NCBI RefSeq assembly: GCF_024171565.1
Contig: NZ_JALJZZ010000002.1
Coordinates: forward strand, 372,001 to 436,000
Direction: 5' to 3'
Origin: Okibacterium sp. HSC-33S16
GTDB taxonomy: Bacteria; Actinomycetota; Actinomycetes; Actinomycetales; Microbacteriaceae
Length of the DNA stretch: 64,000 nucleotides
The notes under the pieces are model-generated. The model saw only the letters and a program-made list of their open reading frames with translations, had not been told where the DNA came from and ran no database searches. Positions 25,475 through 35,982 of this stretch are shown here, piece by piece; the first letter of the stretch is position 1; every line of letters starts with the position of its first letter. A program made the position numbers and the translations under genes.

Positions 25475-26422
25475 TCAGCGGACCGTTGGTGTGGAGCGCA
25501 TCAGGGCGGCTACGTCGGCGCTCGTCGGGATACTGGGCGAGGCACCTCGGCGCGTGACCGTGAGCGCACCTGCCGCGATGGCGCGGCGGATGGCATCCGT
25601 ACTGTCATATCCCGCGGCAAGTGACGCCCCCAGATAACCGGCGAAGGTATCGCCGGCTGCGGTGGAGTCGACGACGTCGACGCGGAGGGCGTCGAAGTAT
25701 TCAACGGTGTCGGCGGTCACCAAGACAGCGCCGGCGGCGGCCAGGGTGATCAGTGCTGATCCGGTGCCGCGTGCTGTGAACCAGCGACCCGCCTCAACCG
25801 CGGTAGCCGCATCGGTCACTCGGATGCCTGTGAGCAGGGTGGCCTCGGTCTCGTTTGGTGTGACGATATCGACGAGGGGCCAGATGCTGTCATCGAGGGT
25901 AGCGGCCGGGGCCGGATCGAGGATGACGGTGAGGCCCGCCTCCCGGGACCGGCGGATGGCATGCAGGGTGAGCTTTTGCGGTGTCTCAAGCTGGGTGAGC
26001 ATGACGCGGCAGCGCGGCGCGAGGTCGGCGATGGCCGCGTCGATGTGGTCTGCGCTGAGTGCGTCGTTGGCGAGGGGGACGACGACGATGTTGTTTTCGC
26101 CGGCAGCGTCGACCCGGATGTGGGCGATCCCAGACGGACCGGGCACGCTGTGAACGTTCTCGACGCCTACGCCAGACGTGGTGAGGTCATCGAGAAGCAT
26201 CCGGCTGAACGTATCGTCGCCCACGCAGCCGACCATGTGTGCCTGCCCTCCCGCACGCCCGGCGGCGACGGCCTGGTTGGCACCCTTACCGCCCAGCACC
26301 AGGGAAAAGTCGTCGCCGAGCAGGGTTTCACCCGGAGCGGGAAGGCGTGTCGAGAAGGTGGTGAGGTCGGCGTTGATGCTTCCGATGATGAGGACGCCTG
26401 TGGACGAATCGGAGGGGGTCAT
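25475..26422 (-). CDS. rbsK: Ribokinase (PfkB-family sugar kinase)
   Basis: 315 residues from ATG 26422. PfkB signatures: GSINADLTTF, GGKGANQAVAAGRAGG (signature 1) and DSTAAGDTFAGYL (signature 2 with the catalytic Asp; AAGD in place of GAGD). The N-terminal residues match ribokinase better than KDG kinase. Reaction: ATP-dependent phosphorylation of ribose or a related sugar. Neighbouring KDPG aldolase makes a 2-keto-3-deoxy sugar-acid kinase role a possible alternative. A MFS transporter gene lies upstream on the same strand. Confidence 0.88.
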   Translation of the reverse strand: MTPSDSSTGVLIIGSINADLTTFSTRLPAPGETLLGDDFSLVLGGKGANQAVAAGRAGGQAHMVGCVGDDTFSRMLLDDLTTSGVGVENVHSVPGPSGIAHIRVDAAGENNIVVVPLANDALSADHIDAAIADLAPRCRVMLTQLETPQKLTLHAIRRSREAGLTVILDPAPAATLDDSIWPLVDIVTPNETEATLLTGIRVTDAATAVEAGRWFTARGTGSALITLAAAGAVLVTADTVEYFDALRVDVVDSTAAGDTFAGYLGASLAAGYDSTDAIRRAIAAGALTVTRRGASPSIPTSADVAALMRSTPTVR

Positions 26423-26543
26423 AAAGCGGCCTTTCGAACGTCGATGAGAGGCGCGGTCGCGGGGACCGGGTCCGCCCGGGCGGGTCATCTCCGTGATCGT
26501 GAAGACTCCGTCGTCGATGCCCGGCGTAGGAAAAGCCTACCGG

Positions 26544-27884
26544 TCACTGCAATCGTTGCTGCTTGGCCTGCACAGGCAAGAGGAGCAGCAAGCCGATGAA
26601 GATCACCAGCACGATGCCGAGTATTCCCCAGTACTGCTCGCCACCCACGGTGATAAACAGAGCGAACGCGGTCGGTGCCAGGAAGGACACCGCGCGTCCG
26701 GTGGTTGCGTAGAGTCCAAACACCTCGCCCTCGCGGCCGGCCGGAATGAGCCGAGCCAGGAACGAGCGCGAGGCAGACTGCGCCGGGCCAACGAAGAGGC
26801 AGAGGGCGAGGCCGAAGATCCAGAACATGTTTTGCCCGCCGTCGTGCAGGAAGAAGACAGCGAGGCCGGCGAGGACCAACCCGATCAGGGACGCCATGAT
26901 GACCGGTTTGGCGCCGAGTTTGTCGTCGAGCAAGCCCACGGTGATTGTCGAGATGCCGGCGACGACGTTGGCAGCGATCGCGAAGATGATGACCTCACCA
27001 GCGGTGAACCCGAACCACCCGGCGGCGAGTACGCCCCCGAACGTGAAGACACCTGCGAGCCCGTCACGGAACACGGCGCTCGCCAGGAGGAAGTAGACGG
27101 TCTGCCGGCTTTCGTTCCAGAGTTTTCTGATGTCGTTGAAGAGCCGAGCGTAGGACGCAAAGAAACCGACCTTCGCGCGCCGAGCGCCGACGCCTTGGTA
27201 CTCGGGAACCGCGAAAAACACGGGAAGCGCGAACAACCCGAACCAGATGGCAGACACCAGAACGGTGACACGAATATCCATGCCGTCCTGCCCGGTGATG
27301 CCAAACAGCCCCACCTCGGGCTGGATGAAGCCGAAGTAAACGATGAGCAGCAGCACGATTCCACCGAGGTAGCCGAGACCCCAACCGATGCCGGACACTC
27401 GGCCGATCGTTTGTGGTGTCGACACCTGGACGAGCATGGCGTTGTAGTTCACGCCGGCAAACTCGAAGAAGACGTTGCCGGCTGCCACGAGGAGAAGCCC
27501 AAGCCAGAGGAAGCCTGGGTCAGGCTGCACGAAGAACATGGCCGCGGTGATCGCGACGACGATGTAGGTGTTGACGGCGAGCCAGAACTTGCGGCGTCCG
27601 GAGCTGTCGGAGCGCTGCCCGGTGACGGGAGCCAAGATGGCGATGAGGAGGCCGGCACCAGCCAGCGCCCAGCCCAGCTGAGCGGAAACCTCGGCCTCGC
27701 CGCCGAAGGCGTCGCTGGTGAGGTAAACCGTGAAGACGAAGGTGGTGACGACCGCGTTGAAGGCTGCGGAGCCCCAGTCCCACAGCCCCCAGGCGAGAAC
27801 CTGCTTGGAAGCGGTCTTCTTCGGAGCCTCGGAGAGTGCTGCAGCTGTTGTCGGTGCCGCCTCGTTGCCAGCGTTCGTCATCAT
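26544..27884 (-). CDS. MFS transporter, UMF1/Atg22-like
   Basis: 446 residues with about 12 hydrophobic helices. The opening WGLWDWGSAAFNAVVTTFVF is the diagnostic start of the UMF1 (vacuole effluxer Atg22-like) group, followed by the FFEFAGVNYNAML and TIGRVSGIGWGLGYLGG motifs. Yeast Atg22 exports amino acids from vacuoles; bacterial members are uncharacterised. Start at 27884 with a second ATG one codon on. Upstream of the ribokinase gene by 121 bases, so a shared transcript is possible. Confidence 0.9.
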   Translation of the reverse strand: MMTNAGNEAAPTTAAALSEAPKKTASKQVLAWGLWDWGSAAFNAVVTTFVFTVYLTSDAFGGEAEVSAQLGWALAGAGLLIAILAPVTGQRSDSSGRRKFWLAVNTYIVVAITAAMFFVQPDPGFLWLGLLLVAAGNVFFEFAGVNYNAMLVQVSTPQTIGRVSGIGWGLGYLGGIVLLLIVYFGFIQPEVGLFGITGQDGMDIRVTVLVSAIWFGLFALPVFFAVPEYQGVGARRAKVGFFASYARLFNDIRKLWNESRQTVYFLLASAVFRDGLAGVFTFGGVLAAGWFGFTAGEVIIFAIAANVVAGISTITVGLLDDKLGAKPVIMASLIGLVLAGLAVFFLHDGGQNMFWIFGLALCLFVGPAQSASRSFLARLIPAGREGEVFGLYATTGRAVSFLAPTAFALFITVGGEQYWGILGIVLVIFIGLLLLLPVQAKQQRLQ

Positions 27885-27944
27885 GATGCTCAGGTTAGTG
27901 GCACAGCAAAGCGCCAGAGTGAACCGCTGGTTACCGTGTCCCGG

Positions 27945-28619
27945 TCAGAGCAGCTTGCGCGCCAGCGCCCACGCGGTCAGTTCGTGTCTCGACGACAACT
28001 GCAATTTTCGCAGGACGCTCGACACGTGCGTCTCCACGGTTTTGATCGAGATGAAGAGGGATGCTGCGACCTCCTTATACGCATAACCCCGCGCGATCAG
28101 CCGCATCACTTCCTGCTCGCGGGCCGACAGCCGGTCCAGCTCGTCTGAGGCCTCGGCTGTCTCGCCGGTGACGGCGCCAAAGGCGTCGAGAACAAAACCG
28201 GCCAGTCGGGGCGAGAACACGGCGTCTCCGTCGCGAACGCGCCTGGCAGCATCCGAGACGTCCGACCCTGAGGAGCTCTTCGTGATGTATCCGCGTGCCC
28301 CTGCGCGGATGACGGTCACGACATCGTCGGCGGCATCGGAGACACTCAGCGCAAGGAATCGGGTGGATGGCGCGTGCGGTGCGGCACGGCGAATCACTTC
28401 GGCGCCGCCACCGCCTGCCCCACCGGGAAGGTGCACGTCGAGGAGCACGACCTGCGGCTGCGCGCCGATCACAAGGTCAACCGCTTCGTCCACGGTCGCG
28501 GCTTCACCGAGAACGCTGATGTTGCCAGCCAGGTCGGCGCGCAAACCGGAGCGGAAAATGGAATGGTCATCAACGATGACCACCGTGAGGGCACCGTCGG
28601 TCGGTTCAGGCTTCGTCAT
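27945..28619 (-). CDS. Response regulator, NarL/LuxR family
   Basis: 224 residues. Receiver domain with acidic pocket D17-D18, phosphoacceptor D61 in VVLLDVHLPGG and the switch K in YITKSSSG; C-terminal LuxR-type HTH (about 157-215) with LSAREQEVMRLIARG and SIKTVETHVSSVLRKLQ. ATG 28619 overlaps the 3' end of the kinase gene by 14 bases, so the pair is translationally coupled. Likely regulates the divergent PspC gene and its own operon in response to envelope stress; target inferred from context. Confidence 0.95.
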   Translation of the reverse strand: MTKPEPTDGALTVVIVDDHSIFRSGLRADLAGNISVLGEAATVDEAVDLVIGAQPQVVLLDVHLPGGAGGGGAEVIRRAAPHAPSTRFLALSVSDAADDVVTVIRAGARGYITKSSSGSDVSDAARRVRDGDAVFSPRLAGFVLDAFGAVTGETAEASDELDRLSAREQEVMRLIARGYAYKEVAASLFISIKTVETHVSSVLRKLQLSSRHELTAWALARKLL

Positions 28620-29820
28620 GGTGTCCTCCGTGGCTGAGGGGCAGAAGGAGTCGGATCTCGGTTCCCGCTCCGCCCGGGCCAGCGGCGAGCTCGGCTGTGC
28701 CACCAATGCGGCGCATCCGGCCGAGAATGGATTCACGCACGCCCATCCGGTCGGACGGGATGTCGTCGAGGGTGAAGCCTGGTCCACGGTCGGTGATTGT
28801 GAGCTCCACCGCGGTGGGCGATGACTCGAGGTAGACCGACACGGTGCCGCCCGCGTGCCTGGCGGCATTGAGCAGCGCCTCCCGAGCGGCGCCGAGCAGC
28901 GCGTCGGGAACGGCGCTCGGGCTCTGCCCGGCGGAGACAACCTCGATGCGCACGGCATATTCCTCTTCGATCACCGCCGCGATCCGTCGCAACTCGTCGG
29001 CCAGATCGACCGAGCGCCCGGGGGAGCCCGCGAACAGCCAGTCCCGCAACTCCCGTTCTTGCGCGCGAGCCAGCCGGGAGGCTTCGCTCGCCGGGTCGGC
29101 CTTCTGCTGGATGAGCGCCAGCGTCTGCAGCACCGAGTCGTGGAGGTGGGCGGCGATCTCCGCTCGATCGGCTTCGCGCACCCGCGCGGCGCGCTCGTCG
29201 GCGAGGTCTCGGCTCAACCGCACCACCCACGGTGCCACCACGATGGCGACACCGACGAGTACTGCGATGGACGCCGCAAACACCGTCCAGACGTTCGGTT
29301 CCTCGCCGGTGACGAAGAACAGGAGAATGCCGAGCGCCACAAGGATGAGCGCACCGAGTGCCCGGATGACGAGCGCTGATGACGACGATGACCGCTGCTG
29401 GCGCAGGTCATCGAACTGGCGCCAGGCTAACCCGGCTCCGCCGAGCACCACGATCGCCGGAATGACGAAATCGAGCGGCACATCCGCTCCGAGCCGCGCG
29501 GCGACGAGCGCGGCCGCGGCCGCAAGCAGGGCCATGCCCAGCAGAATCTCGGTGACCGGGGCCGAACGGCGGGAAGCATCGGCCCCACCGTCGTCGCTCG
29601 GCAGGGTCAGCACGTGCTTGAGCGGATCCGCCGCGTACCCGGCAACCGGAGTCACCACCCATAACCAGAGATACATCAACAGTCCCGCACCGCCGCACAC
29701 GCTGAGCACGACGGTGAGCGTGCGCACGAGTGGAAGCGGAAGCCCGGTGTGATCCGCAAATCCGGCACACACCCCGCCGACAAGCCGCACCCGCGGCCGT
29801 GTCATCAGTGCGGTGTCCAT
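28606..29820 (-). CDS. PspC-domain sensor histidine kinase (HisKA_3 type)
   Basis: 404 residues. N-terminal PspC domain (about 8-65: RVRLVGGVCAGFADHTGLPL, then a helix), four or five more membrane helices to about residue 195, then a HisKA_3 dimerisation helix with phospho-acceptor H227 in HLHDSVLQTL, and a HATPase with NAARHA, DRGPGF and GTEIRLLLP. A well-known actinobacterial architecture that senses membrane or cell-wall stress. Start at 29820; a second ATG five codons on is possible. Operon with the response regulator. Confidence 0.94.
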   Translation of the reverse strand: MDTALMTRPRVRLVGGVCAGFADHTGLPLPLVRTLTVVLSVCGGAGLLMYLWLWVVTPVAGYAADPLKHVLTLPSDDGGADASRRSAPVTEILLGMALLAAAAALVAARLGADVPLDFVIPAIVVLGGAGLAWRQFDDLRQQRSSSSSALVIRALGALILVALGILLFFVTGEEPNVWTVFAASIAVLVGVAIVVAPWVVRLSRDLADERAARVREADRAEIAAHLHDSVLQTLALIQQKADPASEASRLARAQERELRDWLFAGSPGRSVDLADELRRIAAVIEEEYAVRIEVVSAGQSPSAVPDALLGAAREALLNAARHAGGTVSVYLESSPTAVELTITDRGPGFTLDDIPSDRMGVRESILGRMRRIGGTAELAAGPGGAGTEIRLLLPLSHGGHHDEA

Positions 29821-29933
29821 GCTGCAATCCAAGCACCCCGAGCGCCACCCGCGCGGCTCATCGGCAAAACTCAGGGTCCGGTCAGGGGGATACCCCATGG
29901 CCGCGTGCGTCACCCCAGCGCCAGAATCGCACT
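29821..29933. promoter_or_regulatory. Divergent promoter region, PspC kinase / PspC membrane protein
   Basis: 113 bases between divergent starts. It contains two direct CAGGG words (CTCAGGG and GTCAGGG, about 29871-29890) followed by a GGGG-ATA-CCCC inverted repeat. This is a plausible binding region for the linked response regulator; the motif assignment is inference. Confidence 0.4.
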
Positions 29934-31418
29934 ATGAACGACGCACCCTTCCCCTCCAACGCTTCGACGGCGACGCCATCGCCTGAGCCGCGGTCGAACT
30001 TTTTCGACTGGATTCGCGGCACCGGAATCTCCCGCACCGACGACGCCTGGCTCGGCGGAGTGGCTGGCGGCATTGCCCGGCACACCGGCGTTGACCCGCT
30101 CATCATCCGCGGCGTCATCCTGGTGGTGGCGGTGCTGGGCGGTCCAGCGCTGTTCCTGTACGCGGTGGCCTGGGCGCTGCTCCCCGACAGCTCGGGCCGC
30201 ATCCACACCGAACGCGCCCTCCAAGGAATTTTCGACCCGGCCGTCATCGCGATCACCGTGCTCATCGCCCTCACCTTTGTCCCGTTCATGCGCGGCATCT
30301 GGTGGCAGGGAGCTCCCGCTTTCTGGAACATGCCGGAGTGGCTCGAATCGACCCTCCGCACCGGATGGGTGCTCGTGCTCGTTGCCAGCCTGGTCTGGCT
30401 CACAATCGTCATCGCCCGTCGAACGCCTCAGTCGGCAACCGAGGCGCCACCCGCCCGCTCCCACGCCGATTTCTGGACCAGTCCCGCGACACCTCCTGCC
30501 GGTGCGTCGTTTGCGTCAGCAACGGATGCTCCGGCGAACGCAACAACGCCCGGTCCGTCCGCTCCCGATTCGGGTGCCGCTCCCAGCGCCGGGACCTCGT
30601 CGGCCTGGTTCCCCACCCCCGAATCAGCGCACTCGGGATCGCCGGACCCCCGTGTCTACGGAGCCGTGTGGAACCCGGGCCCCACCGCCGAGCAACGGGA
30701 GGCCCAGCGCCGCGAGCGTGATGCCATCCGCGCGCAGAACCGGCGTGAGCACGAGGAACGCTACCGGCGCCGCCAGCCCGGCGCCGCGTTCGTCTCGATC
30801 GCCCTCGGGCTCGCCGTCCTCGGGGGAGTCTTCACGACCATCGCGCTCGGCTACGCCACGGTGTCAGACACATCGGTGCTCATCGGCGTCGGCGTTGCGC
30901 TCGGTGTTATCGCGCTCGCCACGGTGATCGCCGGCATTCGTGGGAAGGAAAGCGGCGCGCTCGGCTTCTTCTCGATCGTGGCGATCCTCGTCCTGCTCTT
31001 CGTCGGCGTGTTCCCTCGCGGGACGTCCGTCTCCGTGGTCGGCAACACGATCTGGGAGGTCACTGAGGCTGCCCCGCGGTCATCGGCGGGCTACTCGATG
31101 GCTGCCGGGTCGCCGACGCTCGACCTCTCGGCACTCGACGATCGTGGTGCCGAGGTGGGCGGGGTCGTGGAGCTCTGGCTCGGTGCCGGCACCGTCACCG
31201 TCGACCTGCCCGAAGATGTGCCGGTCATCCTCCAGGTCGCTGGCGGAGTCGCGGGGCTCAGCTACGTGGACGACGGCGAGCTCCGTGAACGCGGTGCGCC
31301 GCTGTACCGCGAGGTCGTGCGCTTCGGCGACACCTCCAGTGACGACACCACAACCGTTCGAATCTGGCTCGGCGCCGGCAGCGTCGACCTCGTGAACAGT
31401 GAAAGGAACGCACGATGA
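29934..31418 (+). CDS. PspC-domain membrane protein
   Basis: 494 residues. PspC domain at about 30-90 (AWLGGVAGGIARHTGVDPL and a helix ending WALLPD), two more helices, a Pro/Ser/Ala-rich cytoplasmic linker (about 165-260), a charged EQREAQRRERDAIRAQNRRE stretch, three further helices and a C-terminal domain with a right-handed beta-helix look (GAGTVTVDLPEDVPVILQV...; GAGSVDLVN), similar to the LiaF/cell-wall-active C-terminal domain. Probably a membrane sensor or effector for the adjacent PspC kinase. Stop overlaps the next start by ATGA. Confidence 0.88.
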   Translation: MNDAPFPSNASTATPSPEPRSNFFDWIRGTGISRTDDAWLGGVAGGIARHTGVDPLIIRGVILVVAVLGGPALFLYAVAWALLPDSSGRIHTERALQGIFDPAVIAITVLIALTFVPFMRGIWWQGAPAFWNMPEWLESTLRTGWVLVLVASLVWLTIVIARRTPQSATEAPPARSHADFWTSPATPPAGASFASATDAPANATTPGPSAPDSGAAPSAGTSSAWFPTPESAHSGSPDPRVYGAVWNPGPTAEQREAQRRERDAIRAQNRREHEERYRRRQPGAAFVSIALGLAVLGGVFTTIALGYATVSDTSVLIGVGVALGVIALATVIAGIRGKESGALGFFSIVAILVLLFVGVFPRGTSVSVVGNTIWEVTEAAPRSSAGYSMAAGSPTLDLSALDDRGAEVGGVVELWLGAGTVTVDLPEDVPVILQVAGGVAGLSYVDDGELRERGAPLYREVVRFGDTSSDDTTTVRIWLGAGSVDLVNSERNAR

Positions 31419-31738
31419 GCGACTCCGAGAAGACCCAACCGTATGAATCGCGGCCAAATAACGATGCGGATGCCACCGACGTGCTGTTTCCCCACGCCTC
31501 GTCGTCGAGCTCGAACCCGGTGATTCCGGCGCGGGCACCCGGTGAGGAGCGTCTCCGTCCTCGCTTCGGGACGATCTTCTGGGGCGTGATCCTCCTGGTG
31601 TTCGCCGCATTCATGGTGACGAATGCGATCGTGCCGTTTGTTCTCGACCCAAGCACGTGGATAATCGCCGGGTTAGTGGCCGGCGGTGTGGTTCTCGTCG
31701 GCGCAGGAATCGCGGCGGCAATGCGGAAAAGCGACTGA
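31415..31738 (+). CDS. Small two-helix membrane protein
   Basis: 107 residues. Acidic/Ser-rich N-terminus (about 1-45) followed by two helices (FWGVILLVFAAFMVTNAIV and WIIAGLVAGGVVLVGAGIAAAM) and a short basic end. Overlaps the PspC gene by 4 bases (ATGA), so it is co-translated and probably acts with it. No family I can name. Confidence 0.78.
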   Translation: MSDSEKTQPYESRPNNDADATDVLFPHASSSSSNPVIPARAPGEERLRPRFGTIFWGVILLVFAAFMVTNAIVPFVLDPSTWIIAGLVAGGVVLVGAGIAAAMRKSD

Positions 31739-31759
31739 CGGCATCCGCTTCGCACGAAG

Positions 31760-31787
31760 AAAGGCGGCTCCTTCGGGAGCCGCCTTT
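31760..31787 (+). terminator. Intrinsic terminator after the PspC operon
   Basis: 12-bp stem including GGCGGCTCC/GGAGCCGCC with an extra-stable TTCG tetraloop (31772-31775) and A/T pairs at the base, 21 bases after the stop. Confidence 0.93.
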
Positions 31788-31807
31788 CTGCGTGACCGGG
31801 ACAAAAA

Positions 31808-31828
31808 GTTGAGTCGGTACGGCTCAGG
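31808..31828. promoter_or_regulatory. HAIR-like HspR operator, distal, upstream of dnaK
   Basis: GTTGAGT-N7-GCTCAGG compared with the HAIR consensus CTTGAGT-N7-ACTCAAG: correct 7-base spacing and 11 of 14 positions match. It lies about 40 bases upstream of the promoter-overlapping site. Confidence 0.6.
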
Positions 31829-31843
31829 ATTCGCTGTGAGAAG

Positions 31844-31871
31844 TTGACAGCGCTAGGAGGCTGAGTAAACT
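31844..31871 (+). promoter_or_regulatory. dnaK: Predicted dnaK promoter
   Basis: TTGACA at 31844-31849, 16-base spacer, TAAACT at 31866-31871: a housekeeping-type sigma promoter whose -10 overlaps the proximal HAIR site, which fits repression by HspR. The start codon is at 31984, giving a leader of about 105 bases. Confidence 0.65.
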
Positions 31872-31890
31872 TGAGTCATCGCCGCTCAAC
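31870..31890. promoter_or_regulatory. HAIR operator for HspR, proximal, upstream of dnaK
   Basis: CTTGAGT-N7-GCTCAAC, 12 of 14 consensus positions with the right 7-base gap, overlapping the -10 element. HspR, encoded by the last gene of the same operon, is expected to bind here. Confidence 0.82.
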
Positions 31891-31983
31891 TATGAGTGGC
31901 TCCCACAACTTCGAATTGCGGGCCCAGCATAACGGGTCACCGTCGAACCAGACCGTTCGCGGTCTCAAAGGAGAAAAAGACAC

Positions 31984-33849
<1,866 letters not shown>

Positions 33850-33851
33850 CA

Positions 33852-34481
33852 ATGACTGACACGAACCCGACTCCAGAAGACGGTGACGAGGTTCAGCCAG
33901 TGAACGAAGGGTCGGAAGCTACGGCTTCCGGCCCTGCGTCGCAGGTGGACCCCGAATCTCCCGAGACCACAGACGACGAGCTCACCGTTGAGGACATCCT
34001 CAACGCCACGCAGGCCGAAGGCCTGGAAGACGAGCTCGACAACGAACGCGCTGCTGACGCGGAACCCGAACACGAGCACCTCGTTGACCTCAAGCGGCTG
34101 AGCGCCGAGTACGCGAACTACCGCAAGCGCACCGAGGCCAACCGCGAGGTTGAGCGTGAGCGCATGACGGGCGACGTCGTGAAGGCACTCCTCCCGGTGC
34201 TCGATGACCTCGACCGCGCTGAGAAGCACGGCGACCTCGAGGGCGACACCCCGTTCTCGGCTATCGCCGCGAAGCTCCGCACGAGCGTCGCCAAGCTGGG
34301 GCTCGCCCCGTTCGGTGCGAAGGGTGAGCCGTTTGACCACAACCTCCACGAGGCGATCTTCCAGCAGCCGAGCCCGGACGTTGAGGTCGAAACCATCCTC
34401 GACGTCGTCGAGACCGGCTACACGGTCGGATCAACACTGCTGCGCGCGGCCAAGGTCGTTGTCGCCGTTCCTGCTGAGTAG
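33852..34481 (+). CDS. grpE: Nucleotide exchange factor GrpE
   Basis: 209 residues. Acidic, disordered N-terminus (1-75), a long helix with LKRLSAEYANYRKRTEANRE and the C-terminal beta domain VVKALLPVLDDLDRAEKH...PFDHNLHEAIFQ...VVETGYTVGSTLLRAAKVVV. Releases ADP from DnaK. Begins 2 bases after dnaK. Confidence 0.98.
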   Translation: MTDTNPTPEDGDEVQPVNEGSEATASGPASQVDPESPETTDDELTVEDILNATQAEGLEDELDNERAADAEPEHEHLVDLKRLSAEYANYRKRTEANREVERERMTGDVVKALLPVLDDLDRAEKHGDLEGDTPFSAIAAKLRTSVAKLGLAPFGAKGEPFDHNLHEAIFQQPSPDVEVETILDVVETGYTVGSTLLRAAKVVVAVPAE

Positions 34482-34486
34482 GCGCG

Positions 34487-35476
34487 ATGGCAAGTCAGGA
34501 CTGGTTCGATAAGGACTTCTACAAGGTTCTTGGTGTGAAGAAGGACGTCACGCCAGCGGATCTGAAGAAGACCTACCGCAAACTCGCGCGGCAATACCAT
34601 CCGGACTCAAACGCCGGTGACTCTAAAGCCGAAGAGAAGTTCAAGGAGCTCAGCGAGGCCTACTCGGTTCTCAATGACCCTGAACAGCGCAAAGAGTACG
34701 ACGCCGTTCGCGCCATGGGATCCGGAGCGCGGTTCACCGCGCCCGGGTCCGGTGGCGGCAACGGGGGCTTTGACGATGTCTTCGGCGGCATGTTCGGTGG
34801 CGGTGCTCGTGGAACGAGCTCGAGCTACCAGCAAGCCGATTTCGAGGATATCCTCGGCGGCATGTTCGGCCGCGGCGGTGGCTTCGGCCAACCAACCGGC
34901 GGTTACCGCGGGTTCGGTGGACCGACGCCGGGGCGCGACCTCACGGCATCGACCACGCTCGACTTCCTCACGGCGATCAAGGGTGACACCATCACCCTGC
35001 AGACCGCCGAAGGTCGCACGATCAAGGTAAAGATTCCCGCTGGTGTCTCGGACGGACAGAAGATCAAGCTCCGCGGCAAGGGTTCACCGTCGCCTGACGG
35101 CGGCCCTGCCGGTGACCTGGTTCTCTCGGTGACCGTTCGGAAGCACCCGGTCTTCGAACGCGACGGACTCAACCTCCGTGTGAACGTGCCGGTGACCTTT
35201 GTCGAAGCGACGCTTGGGGCCACCATCGAGGTGCCGACGCTCGGCGGCGACCCGGTTCGACTTCGCGTCGCTCCCGGAACGCCGTCCGGGCGAGTCCTTC
35301 GAGTGAAGGGCCGCGGAGTCGCCACGTCGAAGGGCACCGGCGACTTGCTCGCCGTTGTCCAGGTGGCAGTGCCGTCTCACCTCAACGCTGAAGCCCGCGA
35401 AGCGCTCGAGCGGTTCCATGAGCTCGAGCCGAAAGAGAACCCGCGTGACGACCTGATCGCGCGCGCGAGGGGATAA
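34487..35476 (+). CDS. dnaJ: DnaJ-type co-chaperone without zinc-finger domain
   Basis: 329 residues. J-domain with HPD at 38-40, Gly/Phe-rich region about 85-145 (several GGMFG repeats), then directly the two C-terminal substrate-binding domains (DLTASTTLDFLTAIKG; VPVTFVEATLGATIEVPTLGG). The four CxxCxGxG zinc repeats of type I DnaJ are absent, so it is a type II/CbpA-like protein. Stimulates DnaK ATPase. Five bases after grpE. A full zinc-finger DnaJ may be encoded elsewhere. Confidence 0.95.
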   Translation: MASQDWFDKDFYKVLGVKKDVTPADLKKTYRKLARQYHPDSNAGDSKAEEKFKELSEAYSVLNDPEQRKEYDAVRAMGSGARFTAPGSGGGNGGFDDVFGGMFGGGARGTSSSYQQADFEDILGGMFGRGGGFGQPTGGYRGFGGPTPGRDLTASTTLDFLTAIKGDTITLQTAEGRTIKVKIPAGVSDGQKIKLRGKGSPSPDGGPAGDLVLSVTVRKHPVFERDGLNLRVNVPVTFVEATLGATIEVPTLGGDPVRLRVAPGTPSGRVLRVKGRGVATSKGTGDLLAVVQVAVPSHLNAEAREALERFHELEPKENPRDDLIARARG

Positions 35477-35479
35477 CCA

Positions 35480-35893
35480 ATGGACGAGAATTCGCCGATC
35501 TTCGCGATCGCGATAGCGGCCGAGCTGGCCGGAATGCACCCGCAGACTTTGCGGCAGTACGACCGGCTCGGCCTCGTCTCGCCTACCCGAACGGCGGGTA
35601 AGTCCCGCCGGTACTCGATGCGCGACGTTGTGCAGTTGCGCGAGGTCGCCCGACTGAGCGCCGAAGGCGTGAGCCTGGAGGGCATCGGCCGAATCCTCGC
35701 GCTCGAGAACGAGGTCACCGCTTTGAGCGCCCGGGTCCGGGAACTCGAACATGCACTCGCCGATGAAATGCTCAAATCGCCAGGGCGCCGGGTGTTCGCG
35801 GCCGGAGCACAAGGCGACGTCGTTCCGCTGAAGAGTGGTACCCGAGCGCAGCGCCGCACGGAACTTGTCGTGTGGCGGCCGTTCCAGCGATAA
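35480..35893 (+). CDS. hspR: Heat-shock repressor HspR (MerR family)
   Basis: 137 residues. MerR-type winged HTH: FAIAIAAELAGMHPQTLRQYDRLGLV and TAGKSRRYSMRDVVQLREV, followed by a coiled-coil helix (about 70-95) and a basic tail. Actinobacterial HspR binds HAIR sites with DnaK as co-repressor and controls dnaK and clpB; matching sites are present upstream of both here. Starts 3 bases after dnaJ. Confidence 0.96.
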   Translation: MDENSPIFAIAIAAELAGMHPQTLRQYDRLGLVSPTRTAGKSRRYSMRDVVQLREVARLSAEGVSLEGIGRILALENEVTALSARVRELEHALADEMLKSPGRRVFAAGAQGDVVPLKSGTRAQRRTELVVWRPFQR

Positions 35894-35904
35894 CAACCGC
35901 AGGA

Positions 35905-35946
35905 CCCTGGTACCACGGGACCCTCTCCGTCGTGGTACTGCCAGGG
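35905..35946 (+). terminator. Probable terminator of the dnaK operon
   Basis: Two stacked stems: CCCTGG/CCAGGG (35905-35910 with 35941-35946) and TACCACG/CGTGGTA (35911-35917 with 35931-35937), with a 3-base bulge and a 13-base loop. Starts 12 bases after the hspR stop; followed by GGTTCC, without a T-run. Confidence 0.6.
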
Positions 35947-35982
35947 GTTCCGAGCCCCCATGCCCAGGTCTAGGCTGGCCGC

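Noticed and set aside
26493-28148. Open frame of about 550 codons opposite the UMF1 transporter
   Set aside because: The opposite strand encodes an unmistakable 12-helix transporter; this frame has no recognisable motif.
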